Shown: positions 31,224-39,872 of the stretch, piece after piece
Layout: each line of letters opens with the position of its first letter
Position numbering within the stretch: the stretch's first letter is position 1
The notes under the pieces: generated by a model
The model's input: the letters and a program-made list of their open reading frames with translations, nothing else
Told to the model about the DNA's origin: nothing
The model's database searches: none
NCBI GenBank assembly: GCA_963800475.1
Contig: CAWDAZ010000004.1
Coordinates: 1,054,001 to 1,118,000, forward strand
DNA: 64,000 bases
Direction of reading: 5' to 3'
DNA from: Palsa-465 sp963800475
Lineage (GTDB): Bacteria > Actinomycetota > Thermoleophilia > Solirubrobacterales > Solirubrobacteraceae
Translations under genes and position numbers: made by a program

Positions 31224-32986
31224 AGCACGCGCCGCGCCCGAACCGCTATCGCGACGCCTGGTGCGGGCTCGTGACCGCCGAGCGCGCGGGAACCCAGGCG
31301 CGCGTGGCGGGCTGGGTGCACCGTCGACGTGACCACGGGGGCCTGATCTTCATCGACCTGCGAGACCGCTCGGGAGTCGTGCAGCTCGTGTTCCATCCGG
31401 ACACCGCCCCTGAGGCGCACCGCCGGGCGCATCGGCTCCGGTCCGAGGACGTGATCTCGGTCGCCGGCACGGTCGCGCGCCGCGCTCCCGAGAACGTCAA
31501 CCCCAACATCCCCACCGGCGAGGTGGAGCTGAGCGCCGCGGACCTCGAGCTGCTCGCCGACGCCGAGACGCCCCCGTTCCCGCTCGATGACGGCGATGCG
31601 GTCGACGAGGCGCTGCGGCTCAGGTACCGCTCACTCGACCTCCGCCGGGCCGAGATGCAGGAGGCGCTCGCGCTCCGGCACCGTGCGATCACGACGATGC
31701 GGGAAATCCTCAACGACCGGGATTTCCTGGAGATCGAGACGCCCGACCTGACCCGCTCGACCCCCGAGGGCGCTCGCGACTATCTCGTCCCGGCGCGGAT
31801 CCAGCCGGGCGCGTTCTACGCGCTCCCGCAGTCACCGCAGCTGTTTAAGCAGCTGTTGATGATCGGCGGCTTCGAGCGCTACTACCAGATCGCCCGCTGC
31901 TTCCGCGACGAGGACACGCGCGCGGATCGCCAGCCGGAGTTCACCCAGCTCGACCTCGAGATGTCGTTCGTCGAGGAGGACGACGTGATCGACTGCCTGG
32001 AGGCCGTGATGGGGGCCGTGTTCGAGCGCGCCGGGTTCGAGGTGGCGCCGCCGCCATGGCCACGGATGACGTTCGCCGAGGCGGTCTCCCGGTACGGCTC
32101 CGACCGTCCCGACACGCGCTTCGGCCTCGAGCTTCACGACCTGGGGGAGGCGCTGTCGCGAACCGACTTCAAGGTGTTCGCGGGCGCGATCGCTTCGGGC
32201 GGCGTGGTGCGTGGGATCAACGCCGGCCCGCGCGAGCTGCCGCGCTCCGAGCTCGACGCGCTCACCGAGCTAGCCAAGCAGCACGGCGCGAAGGGGCTGG
32301 TGTGGGCGTTCGTCCAGGACAGCGAGGAGGCGTGGCGCTCGCCTGTCGCGAAGTTCCTGGCTCCCGACGAGCTCGCCGCGATCAACGCGCGGCTCGAGGC
32401 GAAGCCCGGTGACCTGCTGCTGATCGTCGCCGACGAGACGACCACCGCCGGTCAGGCGCTGAGCGCGCTGCGGCTCGAGATCGCGCGGCGCTTTGACCTG
32501 ATCGACCGCGCCCGCCACGACATCCTGTGGGTTGTCGAGTTCCCGGCCTTCTTCTGGGACGCCGAGCAGCAGCGCTGGGACTCGCCGCACCATCCGTTCA
32601 CCGCCCCGACCGGCGACCTGAACGACCCCGGGAGCTGCGGGTCGCGCGCCTATGACCTCGTCCTCGACGGCGCCGAGATCGGCGGGGGTTCGATCCGTAT
32701 CCACCGCCGCGAGGTCCAGGAACGAGTCTTCGAGCTGCTGGGGATCGGTTCCGAAGAGGCACAGGCACGGTTCGGGTTTCTGCTCGAGGCGCTCAAGTAC
32801 GGTGCGCCCCCGCACGGCGGGATCGCGATGGGGATCGACAGGATCGTCGCCGCGCTCGGAGGACGCAGCACGATCCGCGACGTGATCGCGTTCCCAAAGG
32901 CCGCCAGCGGTGTGGACCCGCTGACTGGAGCGCCCGCCCCGGTCGAGCCGGCGCAGCTGCGCGAGCTGGGCCTGCGCACGCTGTAG
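31220..32986 (+). CDS. aspS: aspartyl-tRNA synthetase (possibly non-discriminating)
   Basis: 588 residues. An OB-fold anticodon domain (RRRDHGGLIFIDLRDRSG), motif 2 (YYQIARCFRDEDTRADRQPE), the GAD insertion (about 290-420) and motif 3 (GGIAMGIDRIVAAL). His follows Asp in RRRDHGG, the residue seen in non-discriminating AspRS such as that of Pseudomonas; discriminating ones have Leu there. The enzyme may charge both tRNA-Asp and tRNA-Asn, which would need GatCAB. Evidence is from one position only. Confidence 0.93.
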   Translation: MKHAPRPNRYRDAWCGLVTAERAGTQARVAGWVHRRRDHGGLIFIDLRDRSGVVQLVFHPDTAPEAHRRAHRLRSEDVISVAGTVARRAPENVNPNIPTGEVELSAADLELLADAETPPFPLDDGDAVDEALRLRYRSLDLRRAEMQEALALRHRAITTMREILNDRDFLEIETPDLTRSTPEGARDYLVPARIQPGAFYALPQSPQLFKQLLMIGGFERYYQIARCFRDEDTRADRQPEFTQLDLEMSFVEEDDVIDCLEAVMGAVFERAGFEVAPPPWPRMTFAEAVSRYGSDRPDTRFGLELHDLGEALSRTDFKVFAGAIASGGVVRGINAGPRELPRSELDALTELAKQHGAKGLVWAFVQDSEEAWRSPVAKFLAPDELAAINARLEAKPGDLLLIVADETTTAGQALSALRLEIARRFDLIDRARHDILWVVEFPAFFWDAEQQRWDSPHHPFTAPTGDLNDPGSCGSRAYDLVLDGAEIGGGSIRIHRREVQERVFELLGIGSEEAQARFGFLLEALKYGAPPHGGIAMGIDRIVAALGGRSTIRDVIAFPKAASGVDPLTGAPAPVEPAQLRELGLRTL

Positions 32987-33049
32987 CCGGGCGTCTGCCC
33001 CGCGGCGCAGGTCCTCAACAAAGGCCGGGGCAGTGCCGATACGACGGTG

Positions 33050-33724
33050 ATGCCGCATATATCCAGGCCATTGATCGCGCTGCTCGCCGCGACGGTGCTG
33101 CTGCTCGTGCTGTGGGTCGTGGCGCTCAAGCCCGGCGGCAGCGGCGGCGGCTCCAGCTCTGGGCAGGGCCTTGGTCGGTACCAGAGCGCCGTGAACGCGG
33201 CACATCAGGCCGTCCAGACGGGGAGCGCGGACGCCGGACGCGCGGCTGCCGCGGACCCGGCCGCATCCACGGCGACCGCCGCGCAGCCGGCGCCCACGAC
33301 GCACGACCCGGCGGCACCCGCGACCACCGCATCCGCGACAGCGGTCACGTCGAAGCACGTGTCGATCCCGACCAAGCACCACGCGAGCGGCGCGCAGGCC
33401 GCCGGGCGGTTCGCGGCCGTCCAGCGGGCGCTCGCCACGCGCAAGGTGCTCGCGCTGCTGTTCTACAACCCGTCGGGCGCCGACGACCGCGCGCTGCGCC
33501 AGGAGCTCGGCACCGTTCCGACCCACGGCGGGAGGGTCTTCAGGGCGGCGGTCCCGCTCAACGAGATGCAGAGCTACCTGCCGATCACCAACCGCGTGCC
33601 GGTCAACGTCTCGCCGACGCTGGTGCTCGTCGCTCCCGGCGGCCAGGTCGACGAGATCGTCGGCTTCGCCGATCCGTTCGAGATCTCCACGCGCGTCGAC
33701 GACGCGCTCGCGCTCCGCCGGTAG
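33050..33724 (+). CDS. membrane-anchored thioredoxin-fold-like protein
   Basis: 224 residues. One N-terminal transmembrane helix (LIALLAATVLLLVLWVVALK), a 60-residue Ala/Thr/Pro linker and a C-terminal domain (about 125-224) with the beta-alpha-beta pattern of thioredoxin: KVLALLFYNPSGADDRALRQ, VPVNVSPTLVLVAPGGQVDE. It lacks the CxxC motif, so redox activity is not expected. It probably acts outside the membrane as a binding module. Lies between aspS and mnmA; a GTG at 33047 is alternative. Confidence 0.75.
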   Translation: MPHISRPLIALLAATVLLLVLWVVALKPGGSGGGSSSGQGLGRYQSAVNAAHQAVQTGSADAGRAAAADPAASTATAAQPAPTTHDPAAPATTASATAVTSKHVSIPTKHHASGAQAAGRFAAVQRALATRKVLALLFYNPSGADDRALRQELGTVPTHGGRVFRAAVPLNEMQSYLPITNRVPVNVSPTLVLVAPGGQVDEIVGFADPFEISTRVDDALALRR

Positions 33725-33773
33725 CCGGCGCGGCGAAGCGGCGGCGCCGCCCGCCGCTTCTATCCTCGCGGAC

Positions 33774-35228
33774 GTGGACACGGTCGCGTTCGAGCACCAT
33801 CTGACCTCCCCGCAGGGTCGCGGGCGGCTCCCGCCCGAGGGCTTCGCCGCTACCGCGGGGGGCTACGCGTGCTGCGACGAGATCCGGATCTCGGTCGCGG
33901 TCGCCGGCGACCGCGTCACCGAGGCGGGCTTCGAGGCCGGTGGCTGCGGCGCCGCGACCGCGGCCGGCAGCGCTGCGGTCTCCCTCGCCCGCGGGCGCGG
34001 GGTGCTCGAGGTGGCCGCGATCGGCGCCGAGGGGATCTCTGCGGAACTGGGTGGGCTGAGCGCGGCCAAGCGCCACGCCGCCGAGCTCGCCGCCGACGCT
34101 CTGGCTCGCGCGCTCGGGATGGCCACGCGCGCTCGCGCCGCGCTCGCGCGTCCCCTGGCCGGGCGCACGCTGGTGGCGGTCAGTGGCGGCGTCGACAGCG
34201 CCGTCGCGGCGATGCTGGCGAGCCGCGAGGGCGAGATCGTCGCGGTCACGCTCGAGCTGTGGTCGGACCCTGAGAACGACGGCGAGCGGAGCTGCTGCTC
34301 GGCTACGGCCGTCGCCCAGGCGCGTGCGCTCGCGCACTCGATGGGGCTCGCGCACTTGACGATCGATCTGCGCGACGAGTTCCGCGCCGGAGTGGTCGAG
34401 CCGTTCGTGGCCGGATACGCGGCCGGGGAGACGCCGAACCCGTGCGTCGGATGCAACGGTCACGTGCGGCTGGACGCGATGCTCGCGCTCGCCGACCGGC
34501 TCGGCTGCGACGCCCTCGCGACCGGTCACTACGCCCGCGTCGCCGAGTCCGACCATGAGCGCGGCCCGGTGCTGCGTGTGGCGACCGACCGCGCCAAGGA
34601 CCAGACGTACATGCTCGCTGCGCTCGCGCCGGAGTCGCTGGCGCGGATGCGGTTTCCGCTCGGCGAGCTGTGCAAGCCGGAGGTGCGCCGGCTCGCCGCC
34701 GGGGCCGGGCTCCCGGTCGCGAGCAAAGTCGACTCCCAGGATCTCTGCTTCCTGGCGGGGACCGACCGTGCCCGCTTCTTGGCTCGCCACGGCTGGGTCG
34801 GCGCCCGGCCAGGAGATCTTGTCGACGTCTCCGGCCACGTGCTGGGACGCCACCGCGGACAGCATCTGTTCACGGTAGGCCAGCGGCGCGGGCTCGGGGT
34901 CTCGGGCGAGCAGCCGCTGTACGTGCTAGAAAGGGACGCGCTCGCCAACCGCGTGGTCGTCGGAACGCGAGCCGAGCTTTCAGAGACGCGGGTCTCGCTC
35001 CGGTCAGCCACGCTCCGCCGCGACGGCTCGAGGGTCGATCGCGTCAAGCTTCGCTACCGCGCGAAGCCGCTGCGCGCGCGAGTGGTGGGCGGCGCCGGCG
35101 CCGGCCGCCACCGGCGCCTCGAGCTCGAGCTCGAGGAGGCCGCGGACGCCGTCGCCCCCGGGCAGCTCGCGTGTCTGATGGACGGCGAGCTGGTCGTCGG
35201 CTACGGGACGATCGCCAGCGCTACTTGA
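33774..35228 (+). CDS. mnmA: IscU-like domain fused to tRNA 2-thiouridylase MnmA
   Basis: 484 residues from GTG 33774. Residues 1-118 match a NifU-N/IscU scaffold: HLTSPQGRGRLP, AGGYACCDEIRISVAV, FEAGGCGAATAAGSAAVSLA; the third ligand Cys is replaced by Ala (AAKRHAAELAAD where IscU has KIHCSVL). Residues 130-484 are MnmA: PP-loop VAVSGGVDSAVAAML, NPCVGCN, DSQDLCFL (catalytic Cys pair), FTVGQRRGLG. The enzyme makes s2U34 in tRNA. The fused domain may deliver sulfur or an Fe-S cluster. The stop overlaps the convergent downstream gene by 8 bp. Confidence 0.93.
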   Translation: MDTVAFEHHLTSPQGRGRLPPEGFAATAGGYACCDEIRISVAVAGDRVTEAGFEAGGCGAATAAGSAAVSLARGRGVLEVAAIGAEGISAELGGLSAAKRHAAELAADALARALGMATRARAALARPLAGRTLVAVSGGVDSAVAAMLASREGEIVAVTLELWSDPENDGERSCCSATAVAQARALAHSMGLAHLTIDLRDEFRAGVVEPFVAGYAAGETPNPCVGCNGHVRLDAMLALADRLGCDALATGHYARVAESDHERGPVLRVATDRAKDQTYMLAALAPESLARMRFPLGELCKPEVRRLAAGAGLPVASKVDSQDLCFLAGTDRARFLARHGWVGARPGDLVDVSGHVLGRHRGQHLFTVGQRRGLGVSGEQPLYVLERDALANRVVVGTRAELSETRVSLRSATLRRDGSRVDRVKLRYRAKPLRARVVGGAGAGRHRRLELELEEAADAVAPGQLACLMDGELVVGYGTIASAT

Positions 35229-36744
35229 GCTTCGTGTGGTTGCTGTCGACCGCGAAGTTCGCGTTCCTGACGAGCATCAGCGCGTACGCCGGCCAGTACT
35301 GGCCGGTCTGAGGCCCGCCGGGCAACTCGCCCGGCCCGTTGCACTGGCCGCCGGACTCGCCGGGGTTCGTGGTCCACGCGAACATGTCGACCTTCGAGTA
35401 GCCCGTGCGAGTCGTCGGGCTTGGCCCGAGGCCGCGGCCGACCGGGTTGCAGAGCACCTCGTTACCGGCCTTGACGCGGTTCTGCGGGATCAGCGGCCCG
35501 CGGCCGTTGTCGCCGGTGTTGACGACGAAGTGCTTGCCGCCGGTCATCGACGAGATCTGACTTCCGAACTGGATCTCGTGCGAGGTCCAGTCGTAGTGGG
35601 TCGAGTTCACAAAGAACCCCTGGATCTTCGAGATCCCAACCGCGTTCAAGTACCCGGCCACTTTCTTCGCCGGGACCGCGTCGGCGGCGCCCGCATCGAG
35701 ATAGATGACGAGGTGCGGGCAGTTGGCGGTCAGCGTGTTGATCGCGTAGCGCAGCTCGTTGACGCGGGTCTGCTGGCCGACGCTGTTGAGGGCCGGCATC
35801 GTGATGATCGCATCCATCTCGAGGAACAACACAGCCTTGTAGGAGCCGACCCCCTGTGCGAAGCCGTTGACGAAGCTCTGGTACGCGGCCACCTGCGCCG
35901 GCGTATCACCGTTCCCGCGTGCGCCGTGCACCAGTGCGTAAGTGGAGAGCAGTGGGATCGCTCCCGGCGAGGTGACCGCGGCTCGGGTTAGGTACCGCGA
36001 CACCGCGATCGCAATGTTGCCCACATACGGCGACTTGTAGCTGAACGGCCCGAACCGCGACGTTCCTGGCTTGCTGGCGATCACATTCAGCTCCGGGAAC
36101 TGCTTGGCGGCGTCCGCCGCCGCGCTCTGCGGATCGACGAACAGCTGCGCGCCGCCGACCGGATTGCCGCCGGTCGGGGTTACCGGCAGCCCCAGTGGGT
36201 TGCCGGGCTCCGCCGGGGGCGGAGGGTCATCCTCGAGGATCGTGACGGGCGCGCTCGACACCCGTCCGAGGCCGATCGGCGAGGCGCCGTACAGCGACAC
36301 GAGGAATGTCTTGGGTGCAGTGGCGACACCGTGGTCGGCGATCGGGACCGAGAAGCTCGAGCTCGTCTGGCCCGGCTGGAAAACGAGCTCGTGGTTCGCG
36401 CTCTGCACCCACGTGAAGTCGTCCGAGGTCGCCGTGCAGATGATGCCGCCGCAATCGAACGGCGCGTTTGTCGCCGGGTTGAACCCGTTCCCCGAGACCT
36501 GATAGCGAACCTGGGCACCGACCACCGACTCGATCGGGTCGCGAGTGACGGTGATCACCGCGCTGCCCGCGTTCTCGTGGACCTGGATCGCGCCCGGCGG
36601 AACCTGAATCTGAAAGCCGAGCGGGTCGACGGCGGCGGCCCGCGCGCTTGCGCAACCGAGCAGCGAGACGAGCAGGCACGCGACTGCGAGCGCCAGCCGC
36701 CGTCCAGATTCGGAGCGTCGTGTTGGCGAGTGGGTTCCGGGCAT
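35221..36744 (-). CDS. secreted glycoside hydrolase family 6-like protein with Calx-beta-like domain
   Basis: 507 residues. A signal peptide (LALAVACLLVSLLGCASARA) is followed by a Calx-beta-like domain (about 55-170, DDFTWVQSANHELVFQPGQT, VTILEDD). The C-terminal part resembles GH6 endoglucanases: VLFLEMDAIITM at the catalytic Asp strand, VNSTHYDWTSHE, LCNPVGRGLGPSPTTRTGYS and a proline/glycine-rich DMFAWTTNPGESGGQC. The usual EPDSL is EMDAI here, so the catalytic acid keeps Asp but loses its context. It probably acts on cell-surface or plant beta-glucans. Converges with mnmA. Confidence 0.8.
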   Translation of the reverse strand: MPGTHSPTRRSESGRRLALAVACLLVSLLGCASARAAAVDPLGFQIQVPPGAIQVHENAGSAVITVTRDPIESVVGAQVRYQVSGNGFNPATNAPFDCGGIICTATSDDFTWVQSANHELVFQPGQTSSSFSVPIADHGVATAPKTFLVSLYGASPIGLGRVSSAPVTILEDDPPPPAEPGNPLGLPVTPTGGNPVGGAQLFVDPQSAAADAAKQFPELNVIASKPGTSRFGPFSYKSPYVGNIAIAVSRYLTRAAVTSPGAIPLLSTYALVHGARGNGDTPAQVAAYQSFVNGFAQGVGSYKAVLFLEMDAIITMPALNSVGQQTRVNELRYAINTLTANCPHLVIYLDAGAADAVPAKKVAGYLNAVGISKIQGFFVNSTHYDWTSHEIQFGSQISSMTGGKHFVVNTGDNGRGPLIPQNRVKAGNEVLCNPVGRGLGPSPTTRTGYSKVDMFAWTTNPGESGGQCNGPGELPGGPQTGQYWPAYALMLVRNANFAVDSNHTKLK

Positions 36745-36835
36745 TCGACGCGGGCCTCCCAGGCTCGCTGCGTATCGGATCGGCCCCGCTGCGGCGATCG
36801 GTTAGGAATGCCGGGCGCGCCTAGACTCATGTCCG

Positions 36836-39487
36836 ATGACCTCCGACGAGATCAGGCGCACGTATCTCGAGTTCTTCGTCGCACGCGACCACAAGCGCCT
36901 TCCGTCGGCGCCGCTGATCCCCGCCGAGTTCGACCCCTCGGCGCTGTTCACGGTCGCCGGGATGCATCCGCTGAAGCCGTACTTCCTCGGCATCGAGCGG
37001 CCGCCGCATCCGCGGGTGACGAGCTGCCAGAAGACGTTCCGCACCGTCGACATCGAGATCATCGGCACCACCGCGCGGCACCTCACGTTCTTCGAGATGC
37101 TCGGGAACTTCTCGTTCGGCGACTACTTCAAGCGGGAGGCGGCGCGGTTCGCGTGGGACCTCTCAACCGACGGGTTCGGCTTCAAGCCCGAGGACATCTG
37201 GATCACGGTGTTTGCGGGCGACGACGAGCTCGGGCAGGGTCCCGACGAGGAGGCGGTCGAGGCGTGGCTCGAGATCGGCGTCCCGCGCGAGCGGATCATC
37301 GAGTGCCCGCGCTCTGAGAACTTCTGGCAGGCGGGCCCGACGGGCCCCTGCGGGCCGTGCTCGGAGCTGTACCTCGATCGCGGGCTCGAGTTCGGCAAGC
37401 CCGACGATCTCCCCGGTGGCGAGAACGAGCGGTTCCTCGAGTACTGGAACCTCGTGTTCATGCAGTACGACCAGAATCCCGTTAACACGCTCACGCCGCT
37501 CCCGGCCAAGAACATCGACACCGGGCTGGGGCTCAACCGGCTGGCGGTGATCCTCCAGGACGTGCCCTCGGTGTTCGACACCGACCAGTTCAAGCCGCTG
37601 ATCGAGTTCGGCGAGCAGCTGTCGGGCCGCGGCTACGGCGAGCAGTACGAGACCGACCGGTCGCTGAGGATCCTCGCCGACCACGGCCGCGCGATGACCT
37701 TCCTGGTCGCCGACGGGGTCGTTCCGTCCAACGAGGACCGTGGCTACGTGCTGCGCCGGCTGATGCGCAGGGCGATCCAGCAGGGCAGGTCGCTCGGCCT
37801 CGAGCGCGGGTTCCTCGGGCGCTATGCCGACCTCGTGATCGAGCTGATGGGGGCCGAGTACGACGAGCTGCACGAACACAGGGAAACCGTCCATAAGTGG
37901 CTCGATGCAGAAGAGGAGGGATTCGGGCGCACGCTCGAGCAGGGCAGCAGGCTGCTCGACGAGCTGATCGCGCGCGCGAAAGACACGGGCGCGGAGGGCG
38001 TCGCCTCGCAGGACGCGTTCATGCTCCACGACACGTACGGATTCCCGATCGAGATGACGATCGAGCTCGTCGCCGAGCACGGGCTCGGCGTCGACGAGCA
38101 GGGCTTCGAGGCGTTGATGAACGAACAGCGCCAGCGTGCGCGGCAGTCCGCGGGCCGCGGCCGCGCCGGCCAAGAGCTGCGCGAGCGCGCGCTCGCGCTG
38201 TCGGGCCAGGCGGGCTTCGAGACGGATTTCGTCGGCTATCAGACGACCGAGAGCGAGACGTCGGTCGGCGCGGTGGACTCTGAGCGCGAGCGTGCGAGCG
38301 GACGCGTGCTCGTAAAGCTCGTCGAGTCGCCGTTCTACCCGACCGGCGGCGGGCAGGTCGCCGACTCGGGCTACGTCGAATGCGTCGACGGGGACTGCCG
38401 AGCGCGCGTCAACGACGTGCTGCGGCTCGGCAACGATCAGGTCGTCGCGTTGGTGCCCGAGCGCGGGACGATCGAGTCCGGCGAGCGGGTCCGCGCGATC
38501 GTCGATCGGATCGCCCGGCATGCGACCGAGTGCAATCACACCGCGACCCACCTGCTGCACGCGGCGCTGCGCAGACGGCTGGGCACGCACGTCCGGCAGG
38601 CCGGCTCCTATGTCGGCCCCGACAAGCTCCGGTTCGACTTCACCCACGGCAAGGGGCTCTCCGATCAGGAGCTCCGCGACGTCGAGGACACGGTCAACGC
38701 GTGGGTGCTCGAGGACCAGCCCGTGCGCGCGCTGACGACGACGATCGAAGAGGCGCGGCGGCTCGGAGCGATGGCGCTGTTCGGAGAGAAGTACGGCGAC
38801 GTGGTGCGAATGGTCGAGGTCGGCGACGGCTCGTTCTCGCGCGAGCTGTGCGGCGGCACCCACGTCCGCTTCACGGCCGAGATCGGCCTGTGCAAGATCG
38901 TCAGCGAGACCTCGAGTGCCGCGAACGTGCGTCGAATCGAGGCGCTCACAGGTCCCGAGGCCGTCGGGCTGGTGCGCCGGCATGACCTGGCGCTCGGGCT
39001 CGCTGCCCGCGAGCTCCGGGTCCAGCCCGAGCAGGTGCCCGAGCAGGTCGCGCAACTGCGCGCGCATGTGCGGGAGCTCGAGCGAGGCGGCTCAGGTGCT
39101 CCTGACGGGTCCGCGGTCGACATCGACCGGCTGGCGTCGGCGGCAGTCGATGTCGACGGCGCGCGCGTGCTCGTCAGTGACGTACCCGGCGCCGACGGCA
39201 AGGCGCTGCTGCCGACCGTCGACCGGCTGAAGGGCAAGCTCGGGGACGCCGCGATCGTGCTCGGCGCGACCGGCGGCGACCGGGTCGACCTGGTCGTGAG
39301 CGTCGCTCCGGCGCTCGTCGAGCGGGGCCTGCACGCCAATGAGATCGTGAGCGCCGCCGCCAAGGTCGTCGGCGGCGGCGGAGGTGGCCGGGACACGATG
39401 GCTCGGGCCGGCGGCCGCGATGTCGACAAGCTTCCCGAGGCGATGCGGGTCGCCCGCGAGAAGATCGAGTCGGTCCTTTCTCGATAG
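36836..39487 (+). CDS. alaS: alanyl-tRNA synthetase
   Basis: 883 residues, full length. Aminoacylation core with RTYLEFFVARDHKRLPSAPL and GMHPLKPYFLG, editing domain zinc motif (CNHTATHLLHAALRR, and LCGGTHVRFTAEIG) and the C-terminal DHHA1 coiled domain with GGGGGGRDTMARAGG. It charges and edits tRNA-Ala. Start ATG 36836; followed by ruvX with a 4-bp gap, a conserved actinobacterial arrangement. Confidence 0.96.
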   Translation: MTSDEIRRTYLEFFVARDHKRLPSAPLIPAEFDPSALFTVAGMHPLKPYFLGIERPPHPRVTSCQKTFRTVDIEIIGTTARHLTFFEMLGNFSFGDYFKREAARFAWDLSTDGFGFKPEDIWITVFAGDDELGQGPDEEAVEAWLEIGVPRERIIECPRSENFWQAGPTGPCGPCSELYLDRGLEFGKPDDLPGGENERFLEYWNLVFMQYDQNPVNTLTPLPAKNIDTGLGLNRLAVILQDVPSVFDTDQFKPLIEFGEQLSGRGYGEQYETDRSLRILADHGRAMTFLVADGVVPSNEDRGYVLRRLMRRAIQQGRSLGLERGFLGRYADLVIELMGAEYDELHEHRETVHKWLDAEEEGFGRTLEQGSRLLDELIARAKDTGAEGVASQDAFMLHDTYGFPIEMTIELVAEHGLGVDEQGFEALMNEQRQRARQSAGRGRAGQELRERALALSGQAGFETDFVGYQTTESETSVGAVDSERERASGRVLVKLVESPFYPTGGGQVADSGYVECVDGDCRARVNDVLRLGNDQVVALVPERGTIESGERVRAIVDRIARHATECNHTATHLLHAALRRRLGTHVRQAGSYVGPDKLRFDFTHGKGLSDQELRDVEDTVNAWVLEDQPVRALTTTIEEARRLGAMALFGEKYGDVVRMVEVGDGSFSRELCGGTHVRFTAEIGLCKIVSETSSAANVRRIEALTGPEAVGLVRRHDLALGLAARELRVQPEQVPEQVAQLRAHVRELERGGSGAPDGSAVDIDRLASAAVDVDGARVLVSDVPGADGKALLPTVDRLKGKLGDAAIVLGATGGDRVDLVVSVAPALVERGLHANEIVSAAAKVVGGGGGGRDTMARAGGRDVDKLPEAMRVAREKIESVLSR

Positions 39488-39491
39488 CTTG

Positions 39492-39872
39492 ATGCGGGTG
39501 CTGGCGCTCGACTACGGCAGCGCTAGGTGCGGTTGCGCGGTGAGCGACCCGACCGGCGTGCTGGCGACACCGATCGAGCCCGTCGTCAACCCGGGGTCGA
39601 AGCGGGGGCTCGCGCGCCTGCGCACGCTGGTCAAGGAGCTCGGCGCGGAGCGGGTGGTGGTCGGGCTGCCGGTGTCGCTGTCCGCGGCCGATACCGCCCA
39701 GACCCAGGAAACGCGGGCGTTCGCCGACCGCCTGGCGCGCGAGCTCACGGTCCCGGTCGAGCTTTACGACGAGCGTTTCACGACACGGCAGGCCGAGCGG
39801 ACCGGGGGCCGGGCAAGCGAGGACTCGCGGGCGGCGGCGCATCTGCTCGAAGGCTGGCTGGCACGTGGCTGA
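39492..39872 (+). CDS. ruvX: putative pre-16S rRNA nuclease / Holliday junction resolvase YqgF
   Basis: 126 residues from ATG 39492. RNase H-fold motifs: RVLALDYGSARCGCAVSD (first Asp), VVVGLPVSLSAADT, VELYDERFTTRQAE and EDSRAAAHLL (terminal Asp). It overlaps mltG by 8 bp. alaS-ruvX-mltG-aroE is a conserved order in actinobacteria. Confidence 0.92.
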   Translation: MRVLALDYGSARCGCAVSDPTGVLATPIEPVVNPGSKRGLARLRTLVKELGAERVVVGLPVSLSAADTAQTQETRAFADRLARELTVPVELYDERFTTRQAERTGGRASEDSRAAAHLLEGWLARG

